Part shown: piece after piece, positions 33,395-41,957 of the stretch
How positions within the stretch are numbered: position 1 is the stretch's first letter
How the letters are laid out: each line of letters opens with the position of its first letter
Assembly (NCBI RefSeq): GCF_010882125.1
Contig: NZ_JAAGVZ010000025.1
Span: 1-45,785 of the forward strand
Length of the DNA stretch: 45,785 nucleotides
Reading direction: 5' to 3'
Source of the DNA: Peribacillus alkalitolerans
Lineage (GTDB): Bacteria; Bacillota; Bacilli; Bacillales; DSM-1321
Made by a program: the position numbers and the translations under genes
Notes under the pieces: model-generated
Seen by the model: the letters and a program-made list of their open reading frames with translations, nothing else
Told to the model about the DNA's origin: nothing
Database searches by the model: none

Positions 33395-34413
33395 ATGGAA
33401 GTCGATATTCACGGCAAACACTTTTCCAACCAATTGGAGAAAATGGGCAACACAAACTTTTACAAAAGCATGTGTTGATTATCGGTGCAGGTGCGTTAGG
33501 AACAGGGAATGCTGAAGCATTTGTGCGAGCTGGAGTAGGAAAAATAACGATTATTGATAGAGATTATGTAGAATGGAGCAATTTACAAAGACAGCAGCTA
33601 TACTGTGAAAACGATGCTCTAAATCGCATACCAAAAGCAGTAGCAGCTAAAGATCGTCTCCAGAAAATTAATTCTGAGGTAGAAATAGAAGCTCTTATTA
33701 TGGATGCAGCACCTAAAGAGCTCCTCCATTACGGAAAAAATGTCGACCTCATCATAGATGCTACGGACAATTTTGATACTAGGATGATAATCAATGATGT
33801 ATCACAAGCATATAACATTCCTTGGATTTATGGAGCCTGTGTAGGTAGCTATGGTATTTCCTTTACGATCATTCCAGGAGTGACTCCTTGTTTACACTGC
33901 TTAATGAACCACATTCCGATAGGAGGGTTAACCTGTGATACAGCAGGCATCATAAGTCCTGCTGTATCAATGGTTGTCTCCAATCAAACTGCTGAAGGCT
34001 TAAAAGTTCTTGTAGAAGATTGGGATGCATTAAGAAATGGAGTGATTTCATTCGATTTGTGGAAAAACGATTTTACACGATTAGATCTGTCCAAATTAAA
34101 AAAAGACGATTGCCCCTCATGTGGCAATCACCCCACATTTCCTTATCTTCAATTTGAAAATCAGATGAAAACTGCCGTCCTGTGTGGAAGAGACTCCGTT
34201 CAGATCCGCCCTGCTTCTCCACAAAAATTAGACCTCGAGGAGGTTGCAGGTAGATTAGAAGGGAAAGGTGGCAATGTTAAACAAAACCCTTACCTCATCT
34301 CTTTCACAATTGGAACTCAAAGGATGGTTTTATTCCAGGATGGTCGGGCCCTAATACATGGAACAAAGGATATTAAGGAAGCAAAGTCTTTCTACCATCG
34401 ATATCTAGGATGA
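33391..34413 (+). CDS. thiF: ThiS adenylyltransferase ThiF
   Basis: E1-like enzyme, 340 residues, that activates the ThiS C-terminus with ATP. It has the nucleotide-binding [20 protein letters not shown] (about 29-48), the [16 protein letters not shown] adenylate region, [14 protein letters not shown], and zinc-site cysteines in PCLHCLM and CPSCG. Start at TTG 33391-33393, overlapping the thiG stop, with GGAGGGG upstream; no ATG fits. The C-terminal about 70 residues form the extra domain seen in long Bacillus ThiF/MoeB-like proteins. Confidence 0.93.
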   Translation: MNGSRYSRQTLFQPIGENGQHKLLQKHVLIIGAGALGTGNAEAFVRAGVGKITIIDRDYVEWSNLQRQQLYCENDALNRIPKAVAAKDRLQKINSEVEIEALIMDAAPKELLHYGKNVDLIIDATDNFDTRMIINDVSQAYNIPWIYGACVGSYGISFTIIPGVTPCLHCLMNHIPIGGLTCDTAGIISPAVSMVVSNQTAEGLKVLVEDWDALRNGVISFDLWKNDFTRLDLSKLKKDDCPSCGNHPTFPYLQFENQMKTAVLCGRDSVQIRPASPQKLDLEEVAGRLEGKGGNVKQNPYLISFTIGTQRMVLFQDGRALIHGTKDIKEAKSFYHRYLG

Positions 34414-34428
34414 AACGGAGGAAAGAAC

Positions 34429-35241
34429 ATGGTACATAAAGCATTGACGATTGCTGGCTCCGATAGTGGTGGAGGTGCTGGGATTCAAGCAGACCTAAAG
34501 ACATTCCAAGAGCTAGGGGTATATGGCATGTCTGTCATAACTGCTATCACAGCCCAAAATACAAAAGGTGTCCAAGGAGTATACCCGGTTGAACCTGCAG
34601 CTGTTTTAAATCAGTTATCTTCTATTGCCGATGATTTACCTCCAGAAGCGGTAAAAACAGGGATGTTATTTAGCTCTGATATCATTGAAGGCGTGGCAGA
34701 TTTTATTTCATCCCATGCATGGTCAAAGCTGGTTGTAGACCCAGTTATGATTGCAAAAGGCGGGGCCTCTCTTTTACAAAAACAATCCGTGCAGGCTCTA
34801 ATAGATAACCTTATACCATTAGCCTATGTTATTACACCAAACATTCCAGAAGCTGAAGTATTAACAGGATTGAAGATTCAATCGGATTATGATCGCAAAG
34901 AAGCTGCCAAGAAGCTATTTGATATGGGGGCAAGGCATGTCGTCATTAAAGGAGGTCATGACACGTTCTCTTCTAGCAAAGAAGCTACGGATCTCCTTTT
35001 TGACGGGAATGAATTTTATGAGTTTCGTAGTATCAGAGTTAATACTAAGCATACACATGGAACTGGATGTACCTTTGCATCCGCCGTCACCGCAGAATTA
35101 GCAAAAGGACATAGCGTTTATGAATCGGTGCATACCGCCAAGCTGTTTATTACTTCTGCTATCCTAAATGAAATAGGGATTGGCAATGGACATGGACCAA
35201 CCAATCATTGGGCGTTTAATAAGGCAGGTGTGCGTGTGTGA
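34429..35241 (+). CDS. thiD: HMP/HMP-phosphate kinase ThiD
   Basis: Ribokinase-fold kinase, 270 residues, phosphorylating HMP to HMP-PP. Seen are the N-terminal LTIAGSDSGGGAGIQADLKTF, VVDPVMIAKGGASLL, ITPNIPEAEVLTG, VIKGGHD and the phosphate-binding TKHTHGTGCTFASAV with the catalytic Cys. ATG at 34429 after GGAGGAAAG, 15 bp after thiF. It overlaps thiE by 4 bp. Confidence 0.96.
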   Translation: MVHKALTIAGSDSGGGAGIQADLKTFQELGVYGMSVITAITAQNTKGVQGVYPVEPAAVLNQLSSIADDLPPEAVKTGMLFSSDIIEGVADFISSHAWSKLVVDPVMIAKGGASLLQKQSVQALIDNLIPLAYVITPNIPEAEVLTGLKIQSDYDRKEAAKKLFDMGARHVVIKGGHDTFSSSKEATDLLFDGNEFYEFRSIRVNTKHTHGTGCTFASAVTAELAKGHSVYESVHTAKLFITSAILNEIGIGNGHGPTNHWAFNKAGVRV

Positions 35242-35882
35242 TTAACTTAAGGGACAGTTTACAGGTTTATTTAGTTATGGGGAGTACTAATTGTATTCAA
35301 AATCCAACCGAAGTTTTAAAAGAAGCTTTAAACAACGGAGTAACTATGGTTCAGTTCCGTGAAAAAGGCATCGGATGTCTACAGGGTGACGATAAATTAA
35401 ATTTAGCAAAGGAATGGCAATCCCTTTGTAAAAAATATCGGGTCCCCTTTATTGTCAATGATGACATTGAATTAGCATTATCAATAGAAGCAGATGGGGT
35501 ACATATCGGACAAGAAGACGGTAATATGGATGGAATTAGGAAGCTAATCGGTAACAAGTTTCTTGGTGTCTCTGCACATAATGTCGAGGAAGCACAAAAT
35601 GCCGTAAAATGTGGGGCGGATTATTTAGGTATCGGACCCATGTTCCTTACTCATACAAAACCAGATATTAGAGAAGTTCAGGGTCCTACTGTTATTCAAT
35701 CAATCCGAGCATCAGGGATAACAATCCCATTAGTAGGAATTGGGGGTATAAGTACAACCAATTTCTCTGAGGTTCTTCATGCAGGTGCGGATGGAGTGGC
35801 AGTTATTTCTGCTATTTCTACCAATCCAAAGAATGCCTCCACCCTTTCTAAAATGGTAAAACATCTGATTCAAAGTAAATAA
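35238..35882 (+). CDS. thiE: Thiamin-phosphate synthase ThiE
   Basis: Couples HMP-PP with the thiazole phosphate to thiamin phosphate; TIM barrel of 214 residues. Seen are MVQFREKG, FIVNDDIELALSIEADGVHI, GQEDGN, VSAHNVEEA, YLGIGPMFLTHTKPD and PLVGIGGIST. The intact pyrophosphate-site residues distinguish it from TenI encoded upstream. GTG start at 35238-35240 overlapping the thiD stop. Last gene of the operon. Confidence 0.94.
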   Translation: MINLRDSLQVYLVMGSTNCIQNPTEVLKEALNNGVTMVQFREKGIGCLQGDDKLNLAKEWQSLCKKYRVPFIVNDDIELALSIEADGVHIGQEDGNMDGIRKLIGNKFLGVSAHNVEEAQNAVKCGADYLGIGPMFLTHTKPDIREVQGPTVIQSIRASGITIPLVGIGGISTTNFSEVLHAGADGVAVISAISTNPKNASTLSKMVKHLIQSK

Positions 35883-35898
35883 CTTCCAATTATAATAA

Positions 35899-35968
35899 AA
35901 TCCCCTCAGGTAGAACTTTAAGAGTTATTTGCACTCTTTCAAGATCTACTTGTTGGGGATTATTTTTA
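35899..35968 (+). terminator. Terminator of the thiamin operon
   Basis: Nested stems: AATCCCC/GGGGATT (35899-35905, 35955-35961), GGTAGA/TCTACT and AAGAGT/ACTCTT, followed by ATTTTT. A long interrupted hairpin 17 bp past thiE. Confidence 0.75.
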
Positions 35969-35996
35969 CGAGCAAATAATATGATCAAATATTGCT

Positions 35997-37655
35997 CTAT
36001 TGAAAAGGCATAATTTGTACTTTCCAAACTCCGTTGACTTCATCCATTTGGAACACTTTACTTTGTTCGCCATTACTGTAGAACAATTCAATTCCGACCA
36101 TTTCTCCATCCATCCAGTATTCTTTGGCATATCGATAACCCTCTATACTGGATGGTCCATTGAACAATGGATTGGAACTCTCTTCAATATATTTTTCCTT
36201 CGATACAAAATCATCTGGTTTATTTAACAGATCATACTGTGTCCCATAATCTTTTTCATTTTCCGCATGAAAATATAGCCTCATGACATCAAATGCCGAT
36301 AACCCATTCAGAATTTCTTCCTTGCTGGATGCCTGAAATTCATCATATTTAGATTGCAGTTGTGTTGATAGAGGTAAAATTGGTTCTTCAATGATCTCTT
36401 GATTTTGATTATTCGACACTCCATCTGAAATCGAAAATTCAGGGTATGGTACTTCACTTGTTTCGAATTCTGCTGGCTTTTTCCATTCGTTTTCCTTTAA
36501 CGGAGTAATAAAAGTTATGGCAGATTGAGCAGTTTGTGAAGTGGAATCACCTTCCATTTCTCCCCAAGCGTGTTTGATATCTTCATTCATCTTCCCATTC
36601 CAATCAAACACGGGGTCATTTGGCAAACCTAATAAATAGATCGCAAAAAATAACCGATAATCATGTTTCAATTCTTCTTTCAAAACTCCTTCTTCCATAC
36701 CAAGAATGGTTTCTTCGCTTAGTAATAGATAGTCTCCTATTTCATGCCAGCTTCCAGAATATGACCCATCGTTTAATTGTGGTTGGTCGATTTTCAGATT
36801 TAGATACTGAGTAATTTCTTGCCCAGCAGAAGCTCCAATTTTGTCAGCAATGGATATATAATTGATGTTTAGCTCCAAAAAACCTTCTTTCGTTGAAAAA
36901 GAATAGCCACTTTCTTTCAAAGCTTTCACAAAACGTGTCGCTTCATCGCTTCCGTGATACAAGCCCTCGTTCATTTTTGCTACAATACTGACGATATCAG
37001 ACATGTCTTCGTTAGAAAAAATGGCTGATATTTTATTGTGTAGGATAGACTGGAGTCGCTTCATTTGACTCATATAATCATAAAACAGAACCTCTTGCTC
37101 TTCTGATTCGAGATTTGATGATAATTTTTCAAGATAATAAGAAGGGGCTGTTAAAAAATAATCCACTTCCTCCTTAGTGGCTTGAATGGACTCAAGTACT
37201 TGTTCCTCAGTTTTTAAATCCTCTTGTTCCTTTAATGAAACGATTCTACTTCGGATTTCATTTACAAGATCGCTATCTTTAAAGTCTGTATAGCCAAGTC
37301 TTTCGGATGTTTCAGCAACCTTTTTCTCAAAGTACCTCTCTAACTCCTCATAACTCTTTAATCGATAGGCATTTTCATTCGATTTCTTTTCCTTATCCGG
37401 CGGCACAACTGTATCATTTGGATTTTCTGAATGAAGATTATCTTCCTTTGTATTTTGAAGAATCCCCATCAACAATATCCCAACAATGATTCCTACACCA
37501 ATTAAACTGGCCACATAGGGAAACGCCCATTTTTTCACTGGTTTTGTTTCACGAATCACTACTTTTGCCAATCGGTCGTAATCTGTATTCGTTGGGATCG
37601 ACTCATAGGCATCGCCCAGCTGCTTTAACCTTTTTTCTAACTGGTTATCTTCCAT
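35997..37655 (-). CDS. Membrane-anchored partner of an ECF sigma factor (anti-sigma-like), 552 aa
   Basis: The cytoplasmic N-terminal part of about 43 residues (LEKRLKQLGDAYESIP...) is followed by one membrane span (about 45-66, PYVASLIGVGIIVGILLMGI) and a very long, charged extracytoplasmic part of about 480 residues. The C-terminal 110 residues (MRLYFHAENEKDYGTQYDLL, VNGVWKVQIMPFQ) look like a stress-type NTF2/DUF4878-like unit. It overlaps the sigma gene by 11 bp, the classic sigma/anti-sigma arrangement; the short N-terminus would hold the sigma factor. The ATG at 37653-37655 is preferred, with AAGGAGG nine bases upstream; GTG at 37664 touches that site. I do not recognise a named family, so the anti-sigma role is inferred from position and topology. 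Confidence 0.75.
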   Translation of the reverse strand: MEDNQLEKRLKQLGDAYESIPTNTDYDRLAKVVIRETKPVKKWAFPYVASLIGVGIIVGILLMGILQNTKEDNLHSENPNDTVVPPDKEKKSNENAYRLKSYEELERYFEKKVAETSERLGYTDFKDSDLVNEIRSRIVSLKEQEDLKTEEQVLESIQATKEEVDYFLTAPSYYLEKLSSNLESEEQEVLFYDYMSQMKRLQSILHNKISAIFSNEDMSDIVSIVAKMNEGLYHGSDEATRFVKALKESGYSFSTKEGFLELNINYISIADKIGASAGQEITQYLNLKIDQPQLNDGSYSGSWHEIGDYLLLSEETILGMEEGVLKEELKHDYRLFFAIYLLGLPNDPVFDWNGKMNEDIKHAWGEMEGDSTSQTAQSAITFITPLKENEWKKPAEFETSEVPYPEFSISDGVSNNQNQEIIEEPILPLSTQLQSKYDEFQASSKEEILNGLSAFDVMRLYFHAENEKDYGTQYDLLNKPDDFVSKEKYIEESSNPLFNGPSSIEGYRYAKEYWMDGEMVGIELFYSNGEQSKVFQMDEVNGVWKVQIMPFQ

Positions 37656-38205
37656 CTTGTCCACCCTCCTTCCTATTGTCCTGTTCTAGTCTTTTCTTTA
37701 ATTGTTCCTTCCCTCTTAATAGGCGTGTTTTGATGGTGGATAGATTCGTATTTAAAATGTCTGCTATTTCGTCATACTTACAATCATGAAAATAATAAAG
37801 AATGATGGGTATACGGTATTTTTCATCTAATTCTAGAATGCATTGGTGTAAATATCGATCTTCCTCACTTTGTAGAACTCCCTCTTCTGTACCTGGCTCA
37901 ATAACCACATTTCTCTGTCTTTGGAAAAAAAATAGTTTCTTAGTTTGACTTTGTTTTTTCCTGTAATAGTCCTTTGTGACATTCAAGGTTATTTTATATA
38001 GCCAAGTGGTGAATTTAGCTTGTGAAAATTGATTTATAAAGCGAAAGACTTTAATGAAAACCTCTTGAGTAATGTCCTCAATATCATTTCTTGAATTGCC
38101 CATTTGATAGGCGAATTTCTCCACAATAGGTGCATATTGACGAATCAATTCCGTCATAGCCGTCTTGTCTCCACGTTTCGCACGACTGATCAATTCTTCT
38201 TCCAA
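37645..38205 (-). CDS. ECF-type RNA polymerase sigma factor, 186 aa
   Basis: Region 2 (about residues 12-85) contains DIEDITQEVFIKVFRFINQF and FTTWLYKITLNVTKDYYRKK. Region 4 (about 125-175) contains ILYYFHDCKYDEIADILNTN and LSTIKTRLLRGKEQLKKRL. This is a group-IV sigma factor of the SigM/SigV/SigX general type; I cannot assign a named orthologue. Start is TTG at 38203-38205 after AGGAGGGGAG. Followed by an overlapping membrane partner. A TGAAAC-N17-CGT element upstream suggests autoregulation. Confidence 0.92.
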   Translation of the reverse strand: MEEELISRAKRGDKTAMTELIRQYAPIVEKFAYQMGNSRNDIEDITQEVFIKVFRFINQFSQAKFTTWLYKITLNVTKDYYRKKQSQTKKLFFFQRQRNVVIEPGTEEGVLQSEEDRYLHQCILELDEKYRIPIILYYFHDCKYDEIADILNTNLSTIKTRLLRGKEQLKKRLEQDNRKEGGQDGR

Positions 38206-38252
38206 ACGTCTCCCCTCCTTTACCTAGGTAGAAATACTTTAAAGTTGCTTAT

Positions 38253-38281
38253 AGAACGTCAGCCAATGCGAATTTGTTTCA
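38253..38281 (-). promoter_or_regulatory. Candidate ECF-sigma autoregulatory promoter
   Basis: On the minus strand TGAAAC (38276-38281), 17 bases, then CGTTCT (38253-38258). It fits the TGAAAC-N16/17-CGT pattern of SigM/W/X-type promoters and lies about 48 bp before the sigma gene start. Confidence 0.6.
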
Positions 38282-38310
38282 TAAAAAATGCAATTCACCA
38301 AGAAGATTAG

Positions 38311-38362
38311 AAAAAGGGTGCTCTAAAAGTCGTTAAATAAAGAACTTTTTGAGTCACCCTTT
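38311..38362 (-). terminator. Terminator hairpin
   Basis: AAAGGGTG (38313-38320) with CACCCTTT (38355-38362) and inner AAAAGT/ACTTTT, T-rich on both outer sides. It insulates the sigma operon promoter from minus-strand read-through. Confidence 0.6.
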
Positions 38363-38378
38363 TCTATGTATATATTTC

Positions 38379-38407
38379 TTGTATATGGGACATAATGGGA
38401 ATATAGC
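38379..38407 (+). promoter_or_regulatory. Candidate promoter of the small RNA
   Basis: TTGTAT (38379-38384), 17 bases, TATAGC (38402-38407). The match is moderate. Nothing else in the interval explains a plus-strand terminator downstream. Confidence 0.35.
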
Positions 38408-38526
38408 TTTCCTACTAATCTTAGGATTAGTACAGGAAACATTAATTGCCGAAAAGGCACTTCTTGTTTTCTGAAGTATTCCCCCCTTTTTGACGGACAA
38501 AGGAATCCCTTTGTCCGGTTTTTTAT
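38408..38526 (+). ncRNA. Candidate small RNA with C-rich single-stranded motif
   Basis: The series is: hairpin 1 (TTTCCTACTAATC 38408-38420 with GATTAGT...AGGAAA 38425-38439); a TGCC/GGCA-type hairpin; ACTTC/GAAGT; an unpaired C-run (38481-38486); and a strong terminator, CGGACAAAGG/CCTTTGTCCG (38494-38503, 38508-38517) plus TTTTTT. No reading frame or downstream plus-strand gene uses it. The layout resembles Firmicutes regulatory RNAs that base-pair through C-rich loops. I recognise no known family. Confidence 0.45.
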
Positions 38527-38577
38527 TGCAAGGCTCTTTTTACAAAGAATGTTGATTTAGACTATAAAATTTGGTCC

Positions 38578-38764
38578 GTTGATTGCAGCTAGGGGCACTT
38601 GCTATCCGCGGGGAGGGACGGGAGCCTCCTGGCGTTATCGCCTGTGGGTTCTCCCACTTCCCTCTTTTTCCCGCAGGACATTGAATAAGCTTCCTCGATT
38701 AAACACCGCACGAAGGAAATGCGAATGCATTTTCGAGGAGCAAGTGTCCTCCTCTACAATCAAC
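38578..38764 (-). repeat. GTTGATT-type intergenic repeat, copy A
   Basis: A 187-bp GC-richer element bounded by GTTGATTG and CAATCAAC. The end pairing extends imperfectly over 26 bp on each side (GGGGCACTTGCT against AGCAAGTGTCCT). Inside are CCCGCGGA-, CCTGCGGGAAAA- and GGAGGCTC-type blocks in minus orientation, shared with copies B and C near the right end. This class of repeat is common between genes in Bacillaceae (established by repeated occurrence, function unknown). Confidence 0.85.
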
Positions 38765-38884
38765 TCAGAAAGTTAAATTAAATTAAACTAAAAAAGCAAC
38801 AAACTTTGAAAACAGCCTTTTTTTAAAAGGGGAATCATTTTCAAACTTAATTCTTTTTCGATTAATTCTTCTATAAGGAAAAGC

Positions 38885-40054
38885 TTACTTCTCTAAATTA
38901 GAAATGAAGCGTTGAATTCGTTTAACAGCTTCCTGTAAGTTTTCAATGGAAGAAGCATATGAACATCTAATATGGCCCTCGCCACTTTCTCCAAACACGT
39001 TACCTGGTACCACCGCTACCTTTTCTTCCATCAACAATTGCTCAGCAAATTGTTCTGAAGTTAAACCAGTTCGCTCAATGGATGGGAACGCATAAAATGC
39101 TCCTCCTGGAATGTGGCAGTCCAATCCCATTTCGTTAAAGGACTTCACAATGTAATTCCGCCTAGCTCGATAACTGTTCCTCATTGATTCCACATCGTTC
39201 ATGCCATGCTTCAATGCCTCTAGCGCTGCATGCTGAGCCATCGTCGAAGCGCACATCATGGTGTATTGATGGATTTTCAACATGGATTCTGAGATGTAAC
39301 GAGGAGCACAAACAAATCCTAATCTCCATCCCGTCATTGCAAACCCTTTTGAAAAACCATTGATTAGTATTGTTCTTTCCCACATACCTTCAATTGACGC
39401 AAAACTTGCAAACGGTTCATCATATGCTAACTCCGCATAAATTTCATCAGATAAGACGATTAAGTCATGTTTTTGCACGATATCAGCAAGACGTACAAGC
39501 TCTTCACGATTTAATTGAGTTCCAGTTGGATTGTTCGGTGAACAAATTAAAAGAGCCTTAGTTTTTGAAGTGATGGCTGCCTCGAGTTCTTCAGGCATTA
39601 GCTTAAAGCTGTTTTCCTTTTTTGTTTGGATAGTTACCGGAACTCCTCCAGCTAACGTTACTAATGGAGTATACGATACGAAACTTGGTTCCACGACAAT
39701 CACTTCATCACCTGGATTAAGAATTGCTCGGAAAGCAAGGTCGATCGCCTGGCTTGCTCCCACTGTCAAAATCACTTCTGTTTCCGGATGATACTCGACA
39801 TTAAATGACTCTTCCACATATTTGGAAATTGCCTTTCTCAGCTCTATTAGTCCAGCATTTGCAGTATAAGATGTATACCCTTCTTCGAGTGATAAAATGG
39901 CTGCTTCCCTTACATTCCACGGAGTGACGAAATCAGGTTCACCTACCCCTAATGAAATGACTCCTTCCATATTGGCAGCTAGGTCAAAAAAACGACGAAT
40001 GCCAGAAGGCTTTAAATCTCTTACGGTTTTGGAAAGGAAATTAGTCTTGATCAT
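38885..40054 (-). CDS. alaT: Pyridoxal-phosphate aminotransferase (AlaT/YugH type)
   Basis: Fold-type I aminotransferase of 389 residues; AlaT makes alanine from pyruvate with glutamate. Seen are ISLGVGEPDFVTPWNVREAA (about 33-52), YTANAGLIELRKAISKYV, ICSPNNPTGTQLNREELV (about 170-187), LSDEIYAELAYDEPFASFA, the Schiff-base Lys in INGFSKGFAMTGWRLGF, and HIRCSYASS. ATG at 40052-40054 overlaps the alaR stop (ATGA), so both are translated together, as in B. subtilis. Confidence 0.92.
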   Translation of the reverse strand: MIKTNFLSKTVRDLKPSGIRRFFDLAANMEGVISLGVGEPDFVTPWNVREAAILSLEEGYTSYTANAGLIELRKAISKYVEESFNVEYHPETEVILTVGASQAIDLAFRAILNPGDEVIVVEPSFVSYTPLVTLAGGVPVTIQTKKENSFKLMPEELEAAITSKTKALLICSPNNPTGTQLNREELVRLADIVQKHDLIVLSDEIYAELAYDEPFASFASIEGMWERTILINGFSKGFAMTGWRLGFVCAPRYISESMLKIHQYTMMCASTMAQHAALEALKHGMNDVESMRNSYRARRNYIVKSFNEMGLDCHIPGGAFYAFPSIERTGLTSEQFAEQLLMEEKVAVVPGNVFGESGEGHIRCSYASSIENLQEAVKRIQRFISNLEK

Positions 40055-40551
40055 GGTGACACCACAATTCTTTTATCCTCATCATTTTGTTCAAAAACAA
40101 TTCCATCATGCTTGTACTTTTTGAGGATAAAGTGGGTTGTAGTGGATATGACAGAATCAAGTGTAGACAATTTTTCAGAAACGAATCTAGCCACTTCGTT
40201 CAAGGATTTCCCTTCAATGATTACCGATAAATCATACACACCAGACATCAAATAGACTGACTGGACTTCGTTGAAACGATAAATCCTCTTTGCTATTTCA
40301 TCAAAGCCAACACCACGCTTAGGAGTCACCTTGACTTCTATCATGGCAGTAACGCCTTCGTGCTCTGAAACCTTTGACCAGTTGATAATGGTCATATACC
40401 TTACAATGATTTTTTGTTTTTCAAGTTTAGTTAATGTTTCTTCTAATTCTTCAACTGGGAGATTCACCATTTTTGCTAAATCATTTGAATCGATTCTGCC
40501 ATTTTCTTCGATAATCTTCAGAATTTCAATTTCTTTGTCATCTAGATGCAT
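40051..40551 (-). CDS. alaR: Lrp/AsnC-family regulator (AlaR/YugG)
   Basis: The N-terminal winged helix (about residues 3-55; IEILKIIEENGRIDSNDLAK, then LEETLTKLEKQKIIVRY) and a C-terminal RAM/AsnC ligand domain (MIEVKVTPKRGVGFDEIAKR, VYLMSGVYDLSVIIEG) give a 166-residue leucine-responsive-type regulator. In B. subtilis AlaR activates alaT in response to alanine. ATG at 40549-40551 after AAGGGGA. It leads the alaR-alaT operon. Confidence 0.93.
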   Translation of the reverse strand: MHLDDKEIEILKIIEENGRIDSNDLAKMVNLPVEELEETLTKLEKQKIIVRYMTIINWSKVSEHEGVTAMIEVKVTPKRGVGFDEIAKRIYRFNEVQSVYLMSGVYDLSVIIEGKSLNEVARFVSEKLSTLDSVISTTTHFILKKYKHDGIVFEQNDEDKRIVVSP

Positions 40552-40721
40552 GTTAATCCCCTTTCGAAATCATAAAACTGCACTAATTATATCAAAAAAG
40601 TTTCCTAAACGTAGTAGTGTTCTAAGAATTTTATTAAAATTTGAATAAATTTATTAAGACTTTTATTTTTATGTAAGTTGGGTAAAATACCTATATATTT
40701 TTAGACTTGAGGTGAAGAAAT

Positions 40722-41549
40722 ATGACTCAAATGGTCTCACAGGAGTTAACAGTAAATGGGAATAATGTATATTACGAGTTATATTCTAATCCTGCCTCTT
40801 CCCATACACTGGTCATGCTGCATGGCTTTCTATCATCTTCCTTTAGTTATCGGAAACTGATTCCTCTTCTTGTAAAGGAATATTCTATTTTGACTGTTGA
40901 TTTGCCACCGTTCGGAAAGAGTGGCAAGGATATTTCTTATAAGTATTCTTACGAAAACTTAGCAAAAACAGTCTTACAGCTAACTACCAATTTGAGTATT
41001 AGCCATTTTTCGGTAGTAGGGCATTCAATGGGAGGACAAATTTCTCTGAATATGATGAAACTTGAACCTGAAAGGGTGAATAAAGGCGTGTTATTATGTA
41101 GTTCAGGATATTTAAAAAGAGCTAACCGTCGCCTAGTATATTCAAGCTTCATTCCATACTTCCATTTGTACGTAAAGCTATGGTTAGCCCGTTCAGGAGT
41201 TCGGAAAAATTTGCAAAATGTCGTTCATAACCAAGCGCTCATTGACGACGAGATGTTATTTGGATACTTACAGCCATTCTTAGAAGATGATATTTTCAGA
41301 GCTTTGACAAGGATGATCCGCGATCGCGAAGGTGATTTGTCTCCTGAAATGCTTAAAACCATTTCGACCCCTTGTTTACTTATTTGGGGTGAACATGATC
41401 GAGTCGTTCCACTAAGAACTGGAAAACAACTTCATAAAGATATCCCAAATTCCAAACTAGTCGTTTTAAAAGAAGCAGGACATCTCGTCCCAGAAGAAAA
41501 ACCTGAAGAAGTGGCGAGTCATCTAAGAGAATTTTTGCTTGCTCAATAA
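40722..41549 (+). CDS. yugF: Alpha/beta hydrolase (YugF-like), 275 aa
   Basis: Serine hydrolase fold: LVMLHGFLSSSFSYRKLIPL (oxyanion-hole HG), nucleophile elbow VVGHSMGGQISLNMM (Ser near 101), acid in LIWGEHDRVVPLRTG, and base in VLKEAGHLVPEEKPEEVASH. The triad is complete, so it should be active; substrate unknown. ATG at 40722 after GAGGTGAAG. Position next to alaR and yugE matches B. subtilis yugF. Confidence 0.9.
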   Translation: MTQMVSQELTVNGNNVYYELYSNPASSHTLVMLHGFLSSSFSYRKLIPLLVKEYSILTVDLPPFGKSGKDISYKYSYENLAKTVLQLTTNLSISHFSVVGHSMGGQISLNMMKLEPERVNKGVLLCSSGYLKRANRRLVYSSFIPYFHLYVKLWLARSGVRKNLQNVVHNQALIDDEMLFGYLQPFLEDDIFRALTRMIRDREGDLSPEMLKTISTPCLLIWGEHDRVVPLRTGKQLHKDIPNSKLVVLKEAGHLVPEEKPEEVASHLREFLLAQ

Positions 41550-41551
41550 AA

Positions 41552-41577
41552 AAGAGGCCGGTACGAAATGTACCGGC
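41552..41577 (-). terminator. Terminator between yugF and yugE
   Basis: Perfect 8-base stem GCCGGTAC (41557-41564) / GTACCGGC (41570-41577). On the minus strand CTCTTTTTTA follows, so it best serves yugE. Confidence 0.75.
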
Positions 41578-41584
41578 TTCATGC

Positions 41585-41839
41585 TTATGAACAACTAGAT
41601 TGCTCTTTAAGTAGTAGTATTTCAGCAGCTATTTTTTTTGCGTCTTCGATCTTAATGACTTCCCCGAATGAAAATTCATATATATTAATGATTTTTGCAG
41701 ACAATTCCTCTACTGAATCGACCTCGTAAATCGCTTGCATGCATTCCGCAATTTCTGTCTCGTATCCATCCGCACCGACCTCAAATGGATCCCAATTTTC
41801 TAATAGCTTTTGCACTTGTGAATATAAATCTTCCGCCAT
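41585..41839 (-). CDS. yugE: DUF1871 family protein (YugE-like), 84 aa
   Basis: Small acidic helical protein (LYSQVQKLLENWDPFEVGAD, YETEIAECMQAIYEVDSVEELSAKI; read in parts) of the DUF1871 family, function unknown. The start is ATG 41837-41839 with AGGAG nine bases upstream; the frame is open 40 codons further, into the divergent patB start, without a site. The length matches YugE (about 86). Confidence 0.85.
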   Translation of the reverse strand: MAEDLYSQVQKLLENWDPFEVGADGYETEIAECMQAIYEVDSVEELSAKIINIYEFSFGEVIKIEDAKKIAAEILLLKEQSSCS

Positions 41840-41957
41840 ATGATTTTTCTCCTGTTTTTTTTCTGGTAATGAAACATTTATCCCCATTATAGTATCATAA
41901 AGAAAAACTACATTCAGTATGACATGCTTTATTCCAAAATATTTTGGTGGTGAAATC

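Noticed and set aside
37655-37664. GTG at 37664 as start of the sigma partner
   Set aside because: The AAGGAGG site touches this codon; the ATG nine bases on has normal spacing.
38579-38776. 65-codon frame
   Set aside because: It lies wholly inside the GTTGATT repeat copy A and has no ribosome binding site.
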